Shown: positions 9,704 through 18,963 of the stretch, one piece after another
Layout: every line of letters begins with the position of its first letter
Numbering within the stretch: position 1 is the stretch's first letter
DNA from: Lophium mytilinum
Lineage: Eukaryota; Ascomycota; Dothideomycetes; Mytilinidiales; Mytilinidiaceae
Length of the DNA stretch: 64,000 bases
Direction of reading: 5' to 3'
NCBI GenBank assembly: GCA_010093605.1
Contig: MU004183.1
Coordinates: forward strand, 62,001-126,000
Program-made: the position numbers and the translations under genes
Notes under the pieces: generated by a model
What the model was told of the DNA's origin: nothing
Database searches by the model: none
The model's input: the letters and a program-made list of their open reading frames with translations, nothing else

Positions 9704-11017
9704 ATGGCTTCTTTTCAGTCTCCCTCCTCTTCCATCCCTTCGCCTAAAGTCAAGGCCAACATCGCCATGGCCACTGGCGCCTCTGAAGAGGGTTCTGCGG
9801 ATGCTGTTGGCGAAGAGGGCATCTCTCGATCGGCCACTGTGGTTCCTAAGATCGACTCTACGCCTCAAGAGACCGATCTGCCCCAGCTTAGCACGTACTC
9901 GGCGAAGCGTGACGAAAATAGCGACCAGGACGAAGATCGTCCTCCGACCAAAAAGGCGAAGACAACTAGCAGCAACCCATTCTCTGAGACGGCGAAGTTA
10001 GGAGACGAGGATCTGCCCATGGAGGAGGCCTCTCTGCCGAAGAAGGAGGGCACGTTCGTCCAACAGCTGAACGACATCAAGCGTAAAGCTTCTCAGCGCA
10101 ACTCTGGCAAGAAGAAGGCATCCGACACGGAAGTTATCCCTCGCCCGCCGACCCTAGATGAGGCTTCGGATCAATCCACAGTCGAAGACTTCATGGAAGA
10201 CTTTGACGAGGACTATGCTCCGGAAAAGAAGTCCGCAGTCCGAGCTGCCCCAGCTCCCCGCCAGGCATCAGCTAGGCGCAAGGCGGTTGCAAAGGGTGCA
10301 AATAAAAAGAAGGCTCGTGCTCCCGTCCCCATCATGAGGACACCTCTCGCCATGCCGAAGGAAGAAGGGGGCCCGAAGAAGTTCGTGACGTGGAAAGGCC
10401 TGACCAATGCTAGGCTTGAGGAGGCTATCAAGGCCCGTGACTTCTGGGATGAGTTTATGGACAGCGACGAAGGAGAGACCAAGAAGGCCATGGCGGAGGC
10501 CTTGGTGGAGTGGGACCTGGCAATCTTGAAGGGGGAGATTCGAATGGAGATCGAGGTCAATGGACCCGATTACAAACTACCAGGGCGAGAGGAGACTCTC
10601 GATGAGATGCTAGCCGATCTCCCTGCGAATAAGGTGCCAAAACAGACACTCGATGTCAGCAACCTGCTCGAGGAGTCGGAAGAAGAGAAGGGTGAGCATG
10701 CAGTCGAGGGTGGTGATTTGGAGCAAACATTGCCAACCGAGTCCGGAAATGCCGCCTCAGGTCAGCTTGCAGTCGAGGGTGGTGACTTGGAGCAAATTTT
10801 GCAAACCGAGTCCAGAGAAGCCGCCTCGGGTGAGCTTGCAGGCGAGAGCGGCGAATTAGAGCAGAATGCCCACGCTGAAATCGAAGAATCTGCCTCGGGC
10901 GAGCAAAAGGATGTCCCGGAAGGGGATGACCAATTGGAAGTCTTGACAGAGGATGAACAGATGGAGGTCTCGAATGGGGATGAGCGACTGGAGGTCTTGT
11001 ATGAATGGGAGAAGTAG
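9704..11017 (+). CDS. Array I copy 3, intact unrecognised nuclear-type protein
   Basis: Single exon, 437 residues, no recognised domain. It is highly charged and predicted by eye to be mostly disordered. In order it has a basic patch (PPTKKAKTTSS), the array motif MEEASLPKKEGTFVQQLN followed by KRKASQ, DTEVIPRP, a second basic block (RRKAVAKGANKKKAR), and the core GGPK..VTW......LEEAIKARDFWDEF then EALVEWDLAILKGEI. The C-terminal 110 residues are acidic repeats: three units of about 24 residues around EGGDLEQ..PTES...ASG, then shorter units around QLEV/QMEV/RLEV. The module with C-x2-C seen in copies 1 and 2 is absent. Neighbours are paralogues on both sides. A nuclear location is inferred from the basic patches only. 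Confidence 0.75.
   Translation: MASFQSPSSSIPSPKVKANIAMATGASEEGSADAVGEEGISRSATVVPKIDSTPQETDLPQLSTYSAKRDENSDQDEDRPPTKKAKTTSSNPFSETAKLGDEDLPMEEASLPKKEGTFVQQLNDIKRKASQRNSGKKKASDTEVIPRPPTLDEASDQSTVEDFMEDFDEDYAPEKKSAVRAAPAPRQASARRKAVAKGANKKKARAPVPIMRTPLAMPKEEGGPKKFVTWKGLTNARLEEAIKARDFWDEFMDSDEGETKKAMAEALVEWDLAILKGEIRMEIEVNGPDYKLPGREETLDEMLADLPANKVPKQTLDVSNLLEESEEEKGEHAVEGGDLEQTLPTESGNAASGQLAVEGGDLEQILQTESREAASGELAGESGELEQNAHAEIEESASGEQKDVPEGDDQLEVLTEDEQMEVSNGDERLEVLYEWEK
10690..10905 (+). repeat. 72-bp-class coding tandem repeat in array I copy 3
   Basis: Three imperfect in-frame units of about 24 codons. The shared peptide is GDLEQ / GELEQ followed by TES or EIE and ASGE. The unit size is a multiple of three, so copy-number change would leave the frame open. 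Only the first two units are nearly identical at the base level. Confidence 0.6.
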
Positions 11018-12557
11018 AAGTGATCTTGAAGGAAGAAAAGATTATCCTGACGCAAACTTCATCCTTGTTTTTCTCTCCATGGCCAGAGTCTCATTCATAG
11101 TCGCTATGTGACCTTGATTGAGGCGTCGTATGCTGGTAAAATAGGCTGATGACTTAAAGATCAGAGAACGGATGAAGTAGCAATCATGATTAGTTTGATT
11201 CTTTTGCTATCATAGGCTTGACCTTTTCAATTGTAATAGAACAAATACAAACTCTTTGCCCTATGACTTAGTCCTCAGACTGGATTGATACAAGCGCCGT
11301 GAGATCTTTGAGTTCTAACAATCAACGCTAACAATCAGCACCAGCAGCAAACAGCGATTCTCATGTACCTAATGTCGCATCTTAATATAATACAGATGCT
11401 ACGGCCTGCAATTCAACAGGTATTGAGTCCGGCTTCATTCAATCCTGCCGCCCGAGCCTCAGGTCGTCCGTCCATTCCTTCTTGTACTAATACAGATCTC
11501 CATGCTTTCGTGGATACCTCTTCTGAAGCATGTCTGAATGTTCTCAACTATCGCACACGTAGAATACCAGCCATCACTACGAGATTTCAGACATCATTAC
11601 AGGTTTCCAATCTTCCTGGAACTAACCCACCACACGTATTTATTCACGGTCGGTCGCTCCGTATGACCAATACAAGCTCCTGTCGATCATCGCTGAAAGC
11701 TCTGCATAAAGGAGATTGTCTACCATCATTGCCCGCTGTATGTGCTTGAGGGGCTGTTACGCTATGACATTTCTCTATAGCAATTAATGCTAGCAGCAAA
11801 TATTGGCTCCTACGTACATGAGTTCGCCTTCTAACGTAGTCTTTTGCTATGACCTGCAATACAGGTTTTGAACCTATTCTGTTAGTGTCTACGTTGCATA
11901 TTGTGGATTACAGACGTGTTATTCCGTTGCGCGTAGTTTATGGTAGAGATATAGCTGTATAGAGCACTAACAATCCTTTTATATCATCCATTTGGTTACT
12001 TTGGCGAGCCTCTTCCGATCTTTCCAATCTCTTGAAACTCCCCGCCTCTCCCCCGCAGAACTTAGTTCGCCGCAGAAGTTGGCCAAAAGCGGTTTCTACA
12101 TGGCGCTCATGCCTCTTAGCTTGTATTGTGAGGGCACATCACAAAGTCGACAGCTTCTGGACGCTGAGATGGACTTTTGAGGCCAGGCGCGGAAATGATC
12201 CAAATCATTCACTGACAAGGTAGCGCATTCAGTGGAAAGAATGGGAGGCCTGTGCTTTCATGTCGCTCGCTCCATTGTGCGTGAATGCCGGGCTGCGAGC
12301 GTCGTGGAGCGACATCGAGTGGTGGACGGCTCCGATCTCACAATTGCTTCTCGTGTATTTATAGGGCCCACCACATCCATACTTTCTTCTCCTCACCACC
12401 CTTAGGAACCAGCAACCACCACATCACCACCTGCACTCTTCCAACAACTCTACCACACAGTTCCCGAGACCAACCCAGTTCCCAAGACCAACCCACATCT
12501 CGAAACCAAACTACCACATCCATCTCTTCATTGTCATCGGTACTGTGCTCATTGCCA
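11018..12557. other. Spacer between array I copies 3 and 4
   Basis: About 1.5 kb. The 128-codon frame at 11363-11749 has no conserved motif and no paralogue in the window, so I do not call it. The TATA-like element at 12356 and a CCA/CAC-rich leader mark the promoter of copy 4. Confidence 0.5.
12356..12363 (+). promoter_or_regulatory. TATA-like box, array I copy 4
   Basis: TATTTATA lies 195-202 bases before the ATG at 12558, followed by a long pyrimidine/CCA-rich leader with no ATG until the chosen start. Confidence 0.4.
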
Positions 12558-14459
12558 ATGTCTTCCTCCAATACCTCCGCATCTCCCACCTCTCCTTTCG
12601 CTGCTACATCCAATGCCGGTACCGCCAGACGCAGCGGCGCCGGTCAGCGTCGTACGAGCAGTAGTGGATACAGCGTGGGCTCCAGTGGTGTTCCGCGAAT
12701 GAGCTCATCAGACAACCCGGATACTAGCACCGAGGTGCAGGGTGCATCATCCGATGCTCAAGACAAGAATCGTCCGAATCTAGGTAAACACCAGGTCGAC
12801 GATGACACAGACGAGAACCTCGACCGCCATCCCAAGAAGAAGGCAAAATCAGCTCACACTGGTGGACCAATATCCCTGGGGGACAAGTATGGAGACAAAG
12901 ATGGAGACTCCTCCATGGAGGATGTTGTGCCAGAAAAGAAAGGTGGCAGTTTGTTGCAGCGTCTCAATGCTTCCAAGCGCACTACTGCGAAGTATAGCAA
13001 AAAGGCAGCGAGCGACACTAAAGCCGTTGCTCGTCCAGCCGTCCAACCGAAGAAGGATCTGCCCGTGGAGGAGGATTCAGAAATGGAGTACGTCCCAGAG
13101 AAAGAGGACGAAGATCACGACGCTCCCCATCTCGCAGTACCCGGCCCACCGAGGCAAAAGGCCGCAGCAAAAGGGGCCAACAAGCGCAAGGGTCGTGGCC
13201 CTCGTGGCTACGTGCGGACCCCCTTCGCAATGCCGCGCGAGGATGGAGGCCCAAAGGACGTGTCAACCTGGATGGCCCATTTCCCAAAGGGCAGGCTCAC
13301 CGAAGCTATCAAGTCCCGTGGGTTCTGGGATGAAATCGAAGTCCGTTCCCCAAATCCCACCTGCAAGCAATTGGCGGAGGCCTTGTTGACCTGGGACATC
13401 GCCATGTTGAAAGGCGAGATCCGCGAAGAAATTCTGCTCCACGGCGCAGACCATGTTCATGACGGCCGAAAGGATGAGAAATCCCTTGGTGAAATGCTCT
13501 CGGAACTACCGCCAGACGAAGAGCCAGAGCAAGAAGAAGAAGAAGAAGAACAGGAGCAGGAGGAAGAGAATGAATCGAGCGACGAGCCAATGCCTGAACC
13601 TTTCGAGGGTCCTGACGACGAAGAAGTTGAGCCGCCTATGCCCTCCAGCGAAGCCCAGGTTCAGCGCAATCAAGCATCAGCAACGAACAGAGCAACACGC
13701 TCTCGGCCGATCCCTCGCATGCCCCTGAAGATTTACCCGATGAGGACTGTCGTGAAGCAGGTCAAGACTGTGGTGAACGGTCGCATCTATGAGATCAACA
13801 CGATGAGAAGTGGACATCATGAGGTGAAGACTGTCGCGAACGGTCGTAAGTATACGACGGATTTCCAGAACTGGGAGACTGAACGTATCGTGTGTCCAGA
13901 GGTCTGGATGGCCAACGAGTTCTCCAACTTGATCGCCCTATCAGAGAGAATGGAGAAGAGGAAGGCGGCCGCGAACGCCGGAAAGTCGAAGCAGTCTTCC
14001 CAGCGTAAGCCGCGGGACTGGTCTAAATTCCGTGGTTACCGTTGCATGACTGCACCATGCTGGCTGAAGCTATCGGCCAAGGAACTGCTAGATGCGGCGG
14101 ACAAACGCCTTCACAAGAGCCGTTTGGAGAAACTTTCGCATGAGGAACTTCCATACGTTCTAGCGAAGCAAGAACTCGAGCTCCGGAGGACATTGGCTGA
14201 CAGAAAGCCAACTCCTGATCGCATCAAGAACGTTGAACTCGCGCAGCGAGACTACGACGAGGCGATAGAAGCACGGGAGAAGTCGCAGGCGGATCCGTTA
14301 GGGAGCGTCTATGACTGGCGGCAAGGGATGCCCGCCCCAACGGAAGACTTGAACGAGGGCCTCGAGGATGATATGTTGGCCGCGTTCGGAGCCAACACTG
14401 AACTAGAGCAGAAAGGCAGCCCGGGCCCACTCTTCGAGGATCCTGAAGAGGAGCTATAG
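12558..14459 (+). CDS. Array I copy 4, intact unrecognised nuclear-type protein
   Basis: Single exon, 633 residues from the ATG at 12558. The open frame extends 91 codons upstream, but that part overlaps the TATA box and leader and is low-complexity, so the internal Met (MSSSNTSASP) is the better start. Order: Ser/Thr-rich N-terminus, basic patch RHPKKKAK, array motif MEDVVPEKKGGSLLQRLN followed by ASKR, basic PRQKAAAKGANKRKGRG, and the core GGPK..STW......LTEAIKSRGFWDEI then ALLTWDIAMLKGEIREEI. A pure acidic run (Glu/Gln, about residues 318-340) follows. The C-terminal half has a second shared module with copy 5: LS..EL.DAA.KR......YVLAK.EL. A duplicated segment VKTVVNGR / VKTVANGR lies at about residues 404-435. 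No known domain recognised. Confidence 0.75.
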   Translation: MSSSNTSASPTSPFAATSNAGTARRSGAGQRRTSSSGYSVGSSGVPRMSSSDNPDTSTEVQGASSDAQDKNRPNLGKHQVDDDTDENLDRHPKKKAKSAHTGGPISLGDKYGDKDGDSSMEDVVPEKKGGSLLQRLNASKRTTAKYSKKAASDTKAVARPAVQPKKDLPVEEDSEMEYVPEKEDEDHDAPHLAVPGPPRQKAAAKGANKRKGRGPRGYVRTPFAMPREDGGPKDVSTWMAHFPKGRLTEAIKSRGFWDEIEVRSPNPTCKQLAEALLTWDIAMLKGEIREEILLHGADHVHDGRKDEKSLGEMLSELPPDEEPEQEEEEEEQEQEEENESSDEPMPEPFEGPDDEEVEPPMPSSEAQVQRNQASATNRATRSRPIPRMPLKIYPMRTVVKQVKTVVNGRIYEINTMRSGHHEVKTVANGRKYTTDFQNWETERIVCPEVWMANEFSNLIALSERMEKRKAAANAGKSKQSSQRKPRDWSKFRGYRCMTAPCWLKLSAKELLDAADKRLHKSRLEKLSHEELPYVLAKQELELRRTLADRKPTPDRIKNVELAQRDYDEAIEAREKSQADPLGSVYDWRQGMPAPTEDLNEGLEDDMLAAFGANTELEQKGSPGPLFEDPEEEL

Positions 14460-15820
14460 ACTCCTGCGTAGATCCGATTCTTCTCTTGTTCTTGTTACCT
14501 CTTTGATTTCATTCGTCGACTGTTCCAAAAGGCTACCCGGGAAAGGCTACAAAACGATACTTCGTATAAGCGTTGGTCAGATTTCTGCCACGTGCTTTCT
14601 GCTTTCTGCTATGCGCTCTCTGCCATCTGCTATCTGCTTCCTGCTATGTGCTTTCTGGCTGCTGGTTTCTGTGTTTTGTGTTTATTTTTTGCATATTTTT
14701 GTCCTATACATGCGCGCGTAGCAATGCACAGATACCCCACAAAAAGCCTAATGAATGGTCAAAACTCACACAGCTATTCAAAACTTATATATCTAAGGTC
14801 ATTAGATTAGACATAAAACCACAAAAGACGTTCTAAAATATTACCACTCTCTGAATCTGTGACTTGTATCTCTCATCTCCTGTCATTGATGTTGAACTCC
14901 TGCAATAACACGAATCACACTATATACAAAGCCTAAAAATGGACTCATATATTGCCTTGCTAACGTTTATCTGTCCCAGCTCTACACAGCTCGTGGCGCG
15001 CATATACGGTTTCGGAATCGGCAAGTCATCAAGTCATGCCAAGTCCGATGCGAGGGAATCAAGGCTAACTGTAGATCGATTTGGATCTGCCGAGTAGCTA
15101 ATCGAGCTTCTCCTGACCACGATATTCTGCAGTCAGCACATTAGTCGCATTTGTTTCGGCTGGGATTCGGCCATTGCGGGTTCGGAATTTTATCCAATAC
15201 ATGCAAAGATCCTTCATTATCATATTTCGAACATGAAGCTATCATTGTATAACTATGATGCTCTCTTTCTTCCATCGGCTTAGGCCCCTTTCTCCCCGAG
15301 CCGCAGTTGTCGCTGCGCCCGAGATAGTGACAGTTTGTACTTTATCTATCAGACGAAGGCGCAGATAGGTCATTAGTGGATGACTATGAAAGATTCAGCC
15401 AAACTAAGCCTCTCTACTTATAGTCGTAGATGGTGAAAGGGGTTACTCATTCGCGGTATGACTCTTCAGCTCTAACCGGGTGAGCATTGTGCATAGACGA
15501 AGGTAGAACAGGCGCGCAGCCGCTCTACCTCCGGCACGGTGTAGCATCGAGGCGGCAGTTAGGAGGCAGGCGGCCTGACGCTGTCCGCAGTGAAAGAGGC
15601 CCGTGCACTCACAATGCAGTGAATGCTAGTCAGATTCACCCCTACAGCCTCCATTTAAACCCAACGAGCACACCCGTTCATCATACATCCACCATCGTTG
15701 GAAACCCCACACACACCACTCTCTGCTTATCACCACATCTTCAGTCAAGCTTCAGCAACCCAACCAACACCGCCCCTCGTCCTCACCAATATTTCCTGTC
15801 TCTCTACATCGCCATTCGCA
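14460..15820. other. Spacer between array I copies 4 and 5
   Basis: About 1.4 kb without a gene I can support. It begins with the 3' end of copy 4 and an imperfect CTTTCTG tract (14581-14672). TTTAAA at 15654-15659, 162-167 bases before the ATG of copy 5, is the likely core promoter element, followed by a CACC/CATC-rich leader. Confidence 0.5.
14581..14672. repeat. Imperfect CTTTCTG / CTATCTG tandem tract
   Basis: About ten imperfect 7-9 base units around TTTCTGC and CTATGTG. The tract lies 120 bases after the stop of array I copy 4 and is probably within its 3' untranslated region. Decayed microsatellite; no function assigned. Confidence 0.5.
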
Positions 15821-17836
15821 ATGGCTTCTCCGGCATCTTCTTTCACGGAGACTGCTAGCCCAGCTCGTGGCAAGACAGAGAGCACAGTCGGCACGAAGCG
15901 TAAGCTGCAGACTGTAGACAGCGACGGCAACGATGAGGTCACACCGAAGACTGTGGGTGACAAACGGCCAAAGAAGAGGGTCAAGCCAGCGAGCGAAGCC
16001 GTCCAAAGCTCCTTGAACCCAAACGGTACAACAATTCCAATCTCCTTGAAAGACCGGTATAAGGGTGATGTAGCTATGGACGATGCCTCGGATAAGTCGA
16101 ACGGTAGTTTTATCCAACAGATTAATGCCTCGAAACGCAAAGTCGCTGGATCAAAGTCGAATAAGAAGGATGTTCCGGATACGCAGGCTATTCCGCGTCC
16201 ATCTGCTTCCGGTGAAGTTGAAGAGCCATCTGCGCGCGACGAGTGCGACTCTCCGATGAACGACGCCCAGGAGGAAGACGAGGAAGACAAACCTGCCCCC
16301 CAAAAGGCTCGCAAGGCGGCCGCAAGTAGGCCAAAGACCGACGCAACTGGCGCCAGCAAGCGGAAATTAGATTCGAGCAGAACAACCCTAGCACTGCCAG
16401 GCGAGCCGGGAGGCCCAAAAGCAATCAGTGTCTGGAGACAGAAATGGTACGGCACCGGCTGTGAACAAGCGCTCAAAGACCGCAGCGTATGGGATGATTA
16501 CGTAGTCAACTGGAAACGGTTGGGAATAAAAGTGACCACACAAGTGAAGGCTGAGGCCCTCTACTGGCACGATATCAACGCGCTGAAGGAAGAACTCCAG
16601 GACGAGATCGAGGCTCGTGGTCCTGAGTTTCAATTTCGGGAGGGCAAAACTCTGGCGGAGTGCCTTGCCGGGCTTCCTGTGCAGGAAGAGCAGGAAGAGC
16701 AGGATGTAGCGCCACCGACGACTTCGAAGCCCGTGAAGAAAACTACGGCGCGTCCTAAGGCGAAAACACCCCATCCTGACGAACGTGAAGAGGATGGCCC
16801 GGTTGTTGCTCCATCAACCTCTTTCGAGAAACCTGTGAATGAAAAAGTCACCCCTGCACGGGCTGAAAGTAAGGCGCAGAAAGGAACTGGTCTCCCAAGA
16901 GACGCATCATCGGGAAAGGCCGAGAAGAAACTTTGGAAGTCAAAACCCGTCCATAAATGGGTCTCTCTATCCGAAGAAGAGCTGCGCAAAGCAGCTCGCA
17001 AGCGCCGTGTAGATCTTACGCCGCATCCACAAGAGCAGTGGGCATACCTCCTAGCCAAGCACGACCTCCTAGAGGAGGACAAACCGGTCGAAAACTTGCA
17101 AGGCGAGTTTGATCAGGTTAAGCAGGCAAAGCAGGAAGCTCTAAGTGCGGATGACCGAGATCAAGCATCTCCCAACCTTTCTATCCAATCTGACCACGTA
17201 GAGGTCGAGACTGTTTCCCCGGACGTAATCGCCGAGAGGATGCAGCCAAACGTGCCTGTGGAGAAAGAAGTAGATGTGCCGTCCACCCGTCCCGTCCCGT
17301 CAAAACGCCCAGAATTGAAGAAGTCTCCTTCAAAAGTAAAGCGCAAGTCCTCAAGCGGTGTTACCAAAAACACTTCTTCACGAAAGGCGGAGAAGAATAT
17401 AAGAAGGATAAATGCAGAAAGGCTGATGGAGGCGGTAGAGCAAGAGAACGAAGATGACTGCATCACCCAGGCTTTAGAACAGGCGTTGTCTGGCCCCGAA
17501 GAGGAACAAAACCCAAAGAAAGCACTGGCAGAGGCAGAAAGGCAGTTGAAAGAAAGAGAAGAAGCCGAGGGCAAGAAAGAGTGGATGGAAGAGGTCCAGA
17601 AAGCGATTTTCGACGCCTTGAAGAGAGACCTAGAGGCCGGGAAGCCGGTTGAGCCGGTCGAAAAGCTGGGAGATGGCGGTGGGTCCGAGGAGAAGCTGGT
17701 GAGATTGTTCGCCGGAAAGTCTATCCAGTGGTTCATCTCCAGCCACTACGCGAGTCGTGGTATTCAACTTTCATATAACTGCCCATTTGACCCTGACGAT
17801 GGCGATGATCCGGGCTTTTGGTCGGAGGAAGAGTAG
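15821..17836 (+). CDS. Array I copy 5, intact unrecognised nuclear-type protein
   Basis: Single exon, 671 residues from ATG 15821 (MASPASSFTETAS); the frame extends 41 codons upstream through the leader, which I exclude. Order: basic patches (GTKRKLQ, RPKKRVKP), LKDRYKGDVAMDDAS then GSFIQQINASKRK, DTQAIPRPS, acidic stretch, and the core GGPK..SVWR......ALKDRSVWDDY then ALYWHDINALKEELQDEIEARG. A module shared with copy 4 follows at about residues 385-430: WVSLSEEELRKAARKR then WAYLLAKHDL, which looks like a SAP-type helix pair (inference). A Glu/Lys-rich helical stretch (residues 520-610) could form a coiled coil. The tail ends DPDDGDDPGFWSEEE. No known family recognised; last member of array I. 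Confidence 0.75.
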   Translation: MASPASSFTETASPARGKTESTVGTKRKLQTVDSDGNDEVTPKTVGDKRPKKRVKPASEAVQSSLNPNGTTIPISLKDRYKGDVAMDDASDKSNGSFIQQINASKRKVAGSKSNKKDVPDTQAIPRPSASGEVEEPSARDECDSPMNDAQEEDEEDKPAPQKARKAAASRPKTDATGASKRKLDSSRTTLALPGEPGGPKAISVWRQKWYGTGCEQALKDRSVWDDYVVNWKRLGIKVTTQVKAEALYWHDINALKEELQDEIEARGPEFQFREGKTLAECLAGLPVQEEQEEQDVAPPTTSKPVKKTTARPKAKTPHPDEREEDGPVVAPSTSFEKPVNEKVTPARAESKAQKGTGLPRDASSGKAEKKLWKSKPVHKWVSLSEEELRKAARKRRVDLTPHPQEQWAYLLAKHDLLEEDKPVENLQGEFDQVKQAKQEALSADDRDQASPNLSIQSDHVEVETVSPDVIAERMQPNVPVEKEVDVPSTRPVPSKRPELKKSPSKVKRKSSSGVTKNTSSRKAEKNIRRINAERLMEAVEQENEDDCITQALEQALSGPEEEQNPKKALAEAERQLKEREEAEGKKEWMEEVQKAIFDALKRDLEAGKPVEPVEKLGDGGGSEEKLVRLFAGKSIQWFISSHYASRGIQLSYNCPFDPDDGDDPGFWSEEE

Positions 17837-18963
17837 GGAATACGTCGTTCATTTCTTCATCGGATGTACGGAACGTTTTGAGTGCTATAGACGATCGCGG
17901 AACCAATACGATTCAGATCCGAAGATTTTGCAGATAGTTTCATCGAGATTACATTTTGAAAGTAGAAGAAATTACATCGTATGCTTGGTACTTTAGTATG
18001 GGTGGGGGTATCTCAAGATCTCATTAGGTAGTGCAAAATGACATGTCCAATCATTCGATTTCGAAAGCCTAGAGTTTGTATGGGTTCTCATGAAGTACGT
18101 GAACTGCGTTAGATATAGGCCGCTGGATCTCCTATATCCTACTTCTTGAATTTCACTTCGGCCGGGGGTGTCTTCAGGCATCGCGAGGCCTTGCAAAACG
18201 AAAGTCAAGCTGATGCGATCCTGCTTTTGCAGATGACAGTGTATTATTATGCCCGTTTTTGTCTATACTACCTGCTTCAACAACACCACTAACTTCCGCT
18301 CGCTGGCTAACTCACCCAATAACGCAGGCATCCGTCTGGAGCTACGAGGCGCTTTCTCCTCCAGGGTGTGCCCGCAAGATTGCGTTCAAAACACCCCGAT
18401 GCGTCATGACTTCAAGTATACTCCTCCACAAACGTGCCCGAAACTCCAAGGTGCCTTCCTCCCCAAGTGGTGTCCGCAAGAATGCGTTCATAACCTCTTG
18501 AAGAGTCAGGACTCCAACTTTCCTCCCCTATCAGCATGTGGTGCAGAAGCCCCTCAACCGACTCAAAGAGAGTCTGCCCGATACCAGGAAAAAGACAACG
18601 CAAATCGCTCTCAAACACTCTCTCTCATTCTCAAAGCAGATCTGAACTCTCAAGCTCTTCATATCCCCTTTTCTGTGCCGCGCAACCCCCTGGGGCGGCA
18701 GAGCGCCCTGAACCGAGTATCAAAACCGCCCTAACCTCTCTCTCATTCTCGGCACGGCGCGGGCGGTAGTTTTCGCACCCTTGTTTGGTAGCATATGTGG
18801 GCGTACTGGAGAGAATTTGTGTAGAGGGCTCGGAGCGGGCCCCTTACTCGGGGTTACAATTTTCTTCGTCTCTTCGTGCTTCTTCTGCCTTGAGTAATGT
18901 CAGTATCAGTCATAGGAAGATAAAAGGAAAATGGCATACCTTTCAGCAAAAGCTGTCTTCTCT
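17837..18963. other. Convergent spacer between array I and the SAP-domain gene
   Basis: About 1.1 kb between two 3' ends. It holds a two-unit 102-bp tandem repeat (18340-18543). The 161-codon plus frame at 18249-18734 covers the repeat but has no recognised domain and no good start context, so it is not called. Confidence 0.5.
18340..18543. repeat. Two-unit 102-bp tandem repeat
   Basis: GAGGCGCTTTCTCC...CCGCAAGATTGCGTTCA is followed 102 bases later by AAGGTGCCTTCCTCC...CCGCAAGAATGCGTTCA. For example, CCGCAAG starts at 18372 and again at 18474. The unit is a multiple of three. It lies 420 bases beyond the stop of the minus-strand SAP-domain gene. Confidence 0.55.

Noticed and set aside
11363-11749. 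128-codon plus frame between array I copies 3 and 4
   Set aside because: No paralogue, no domain, ordinary base composition for spacer; likely chance.
12285-12557. Upstream extension of array I copy 4
   Set aside because: It runs through the TATA-like box and pyrimidine/CCA-rich leader; the Met at 12558 gives the family-like N-terminus.
15745-16476. 243-codon minus frame opposite array I copy 5
   Set aside because: Ser/Phe/Leu-rich composition is what antisense of a charged protein gives; the plus frame carries the array motifs.
18249-18734. 161-codon plus frame over the 102-bp repeat
   Set aside because: Openness follows from the repeat length being a multiple of three; poor start context and no conserved part outside the repeat.
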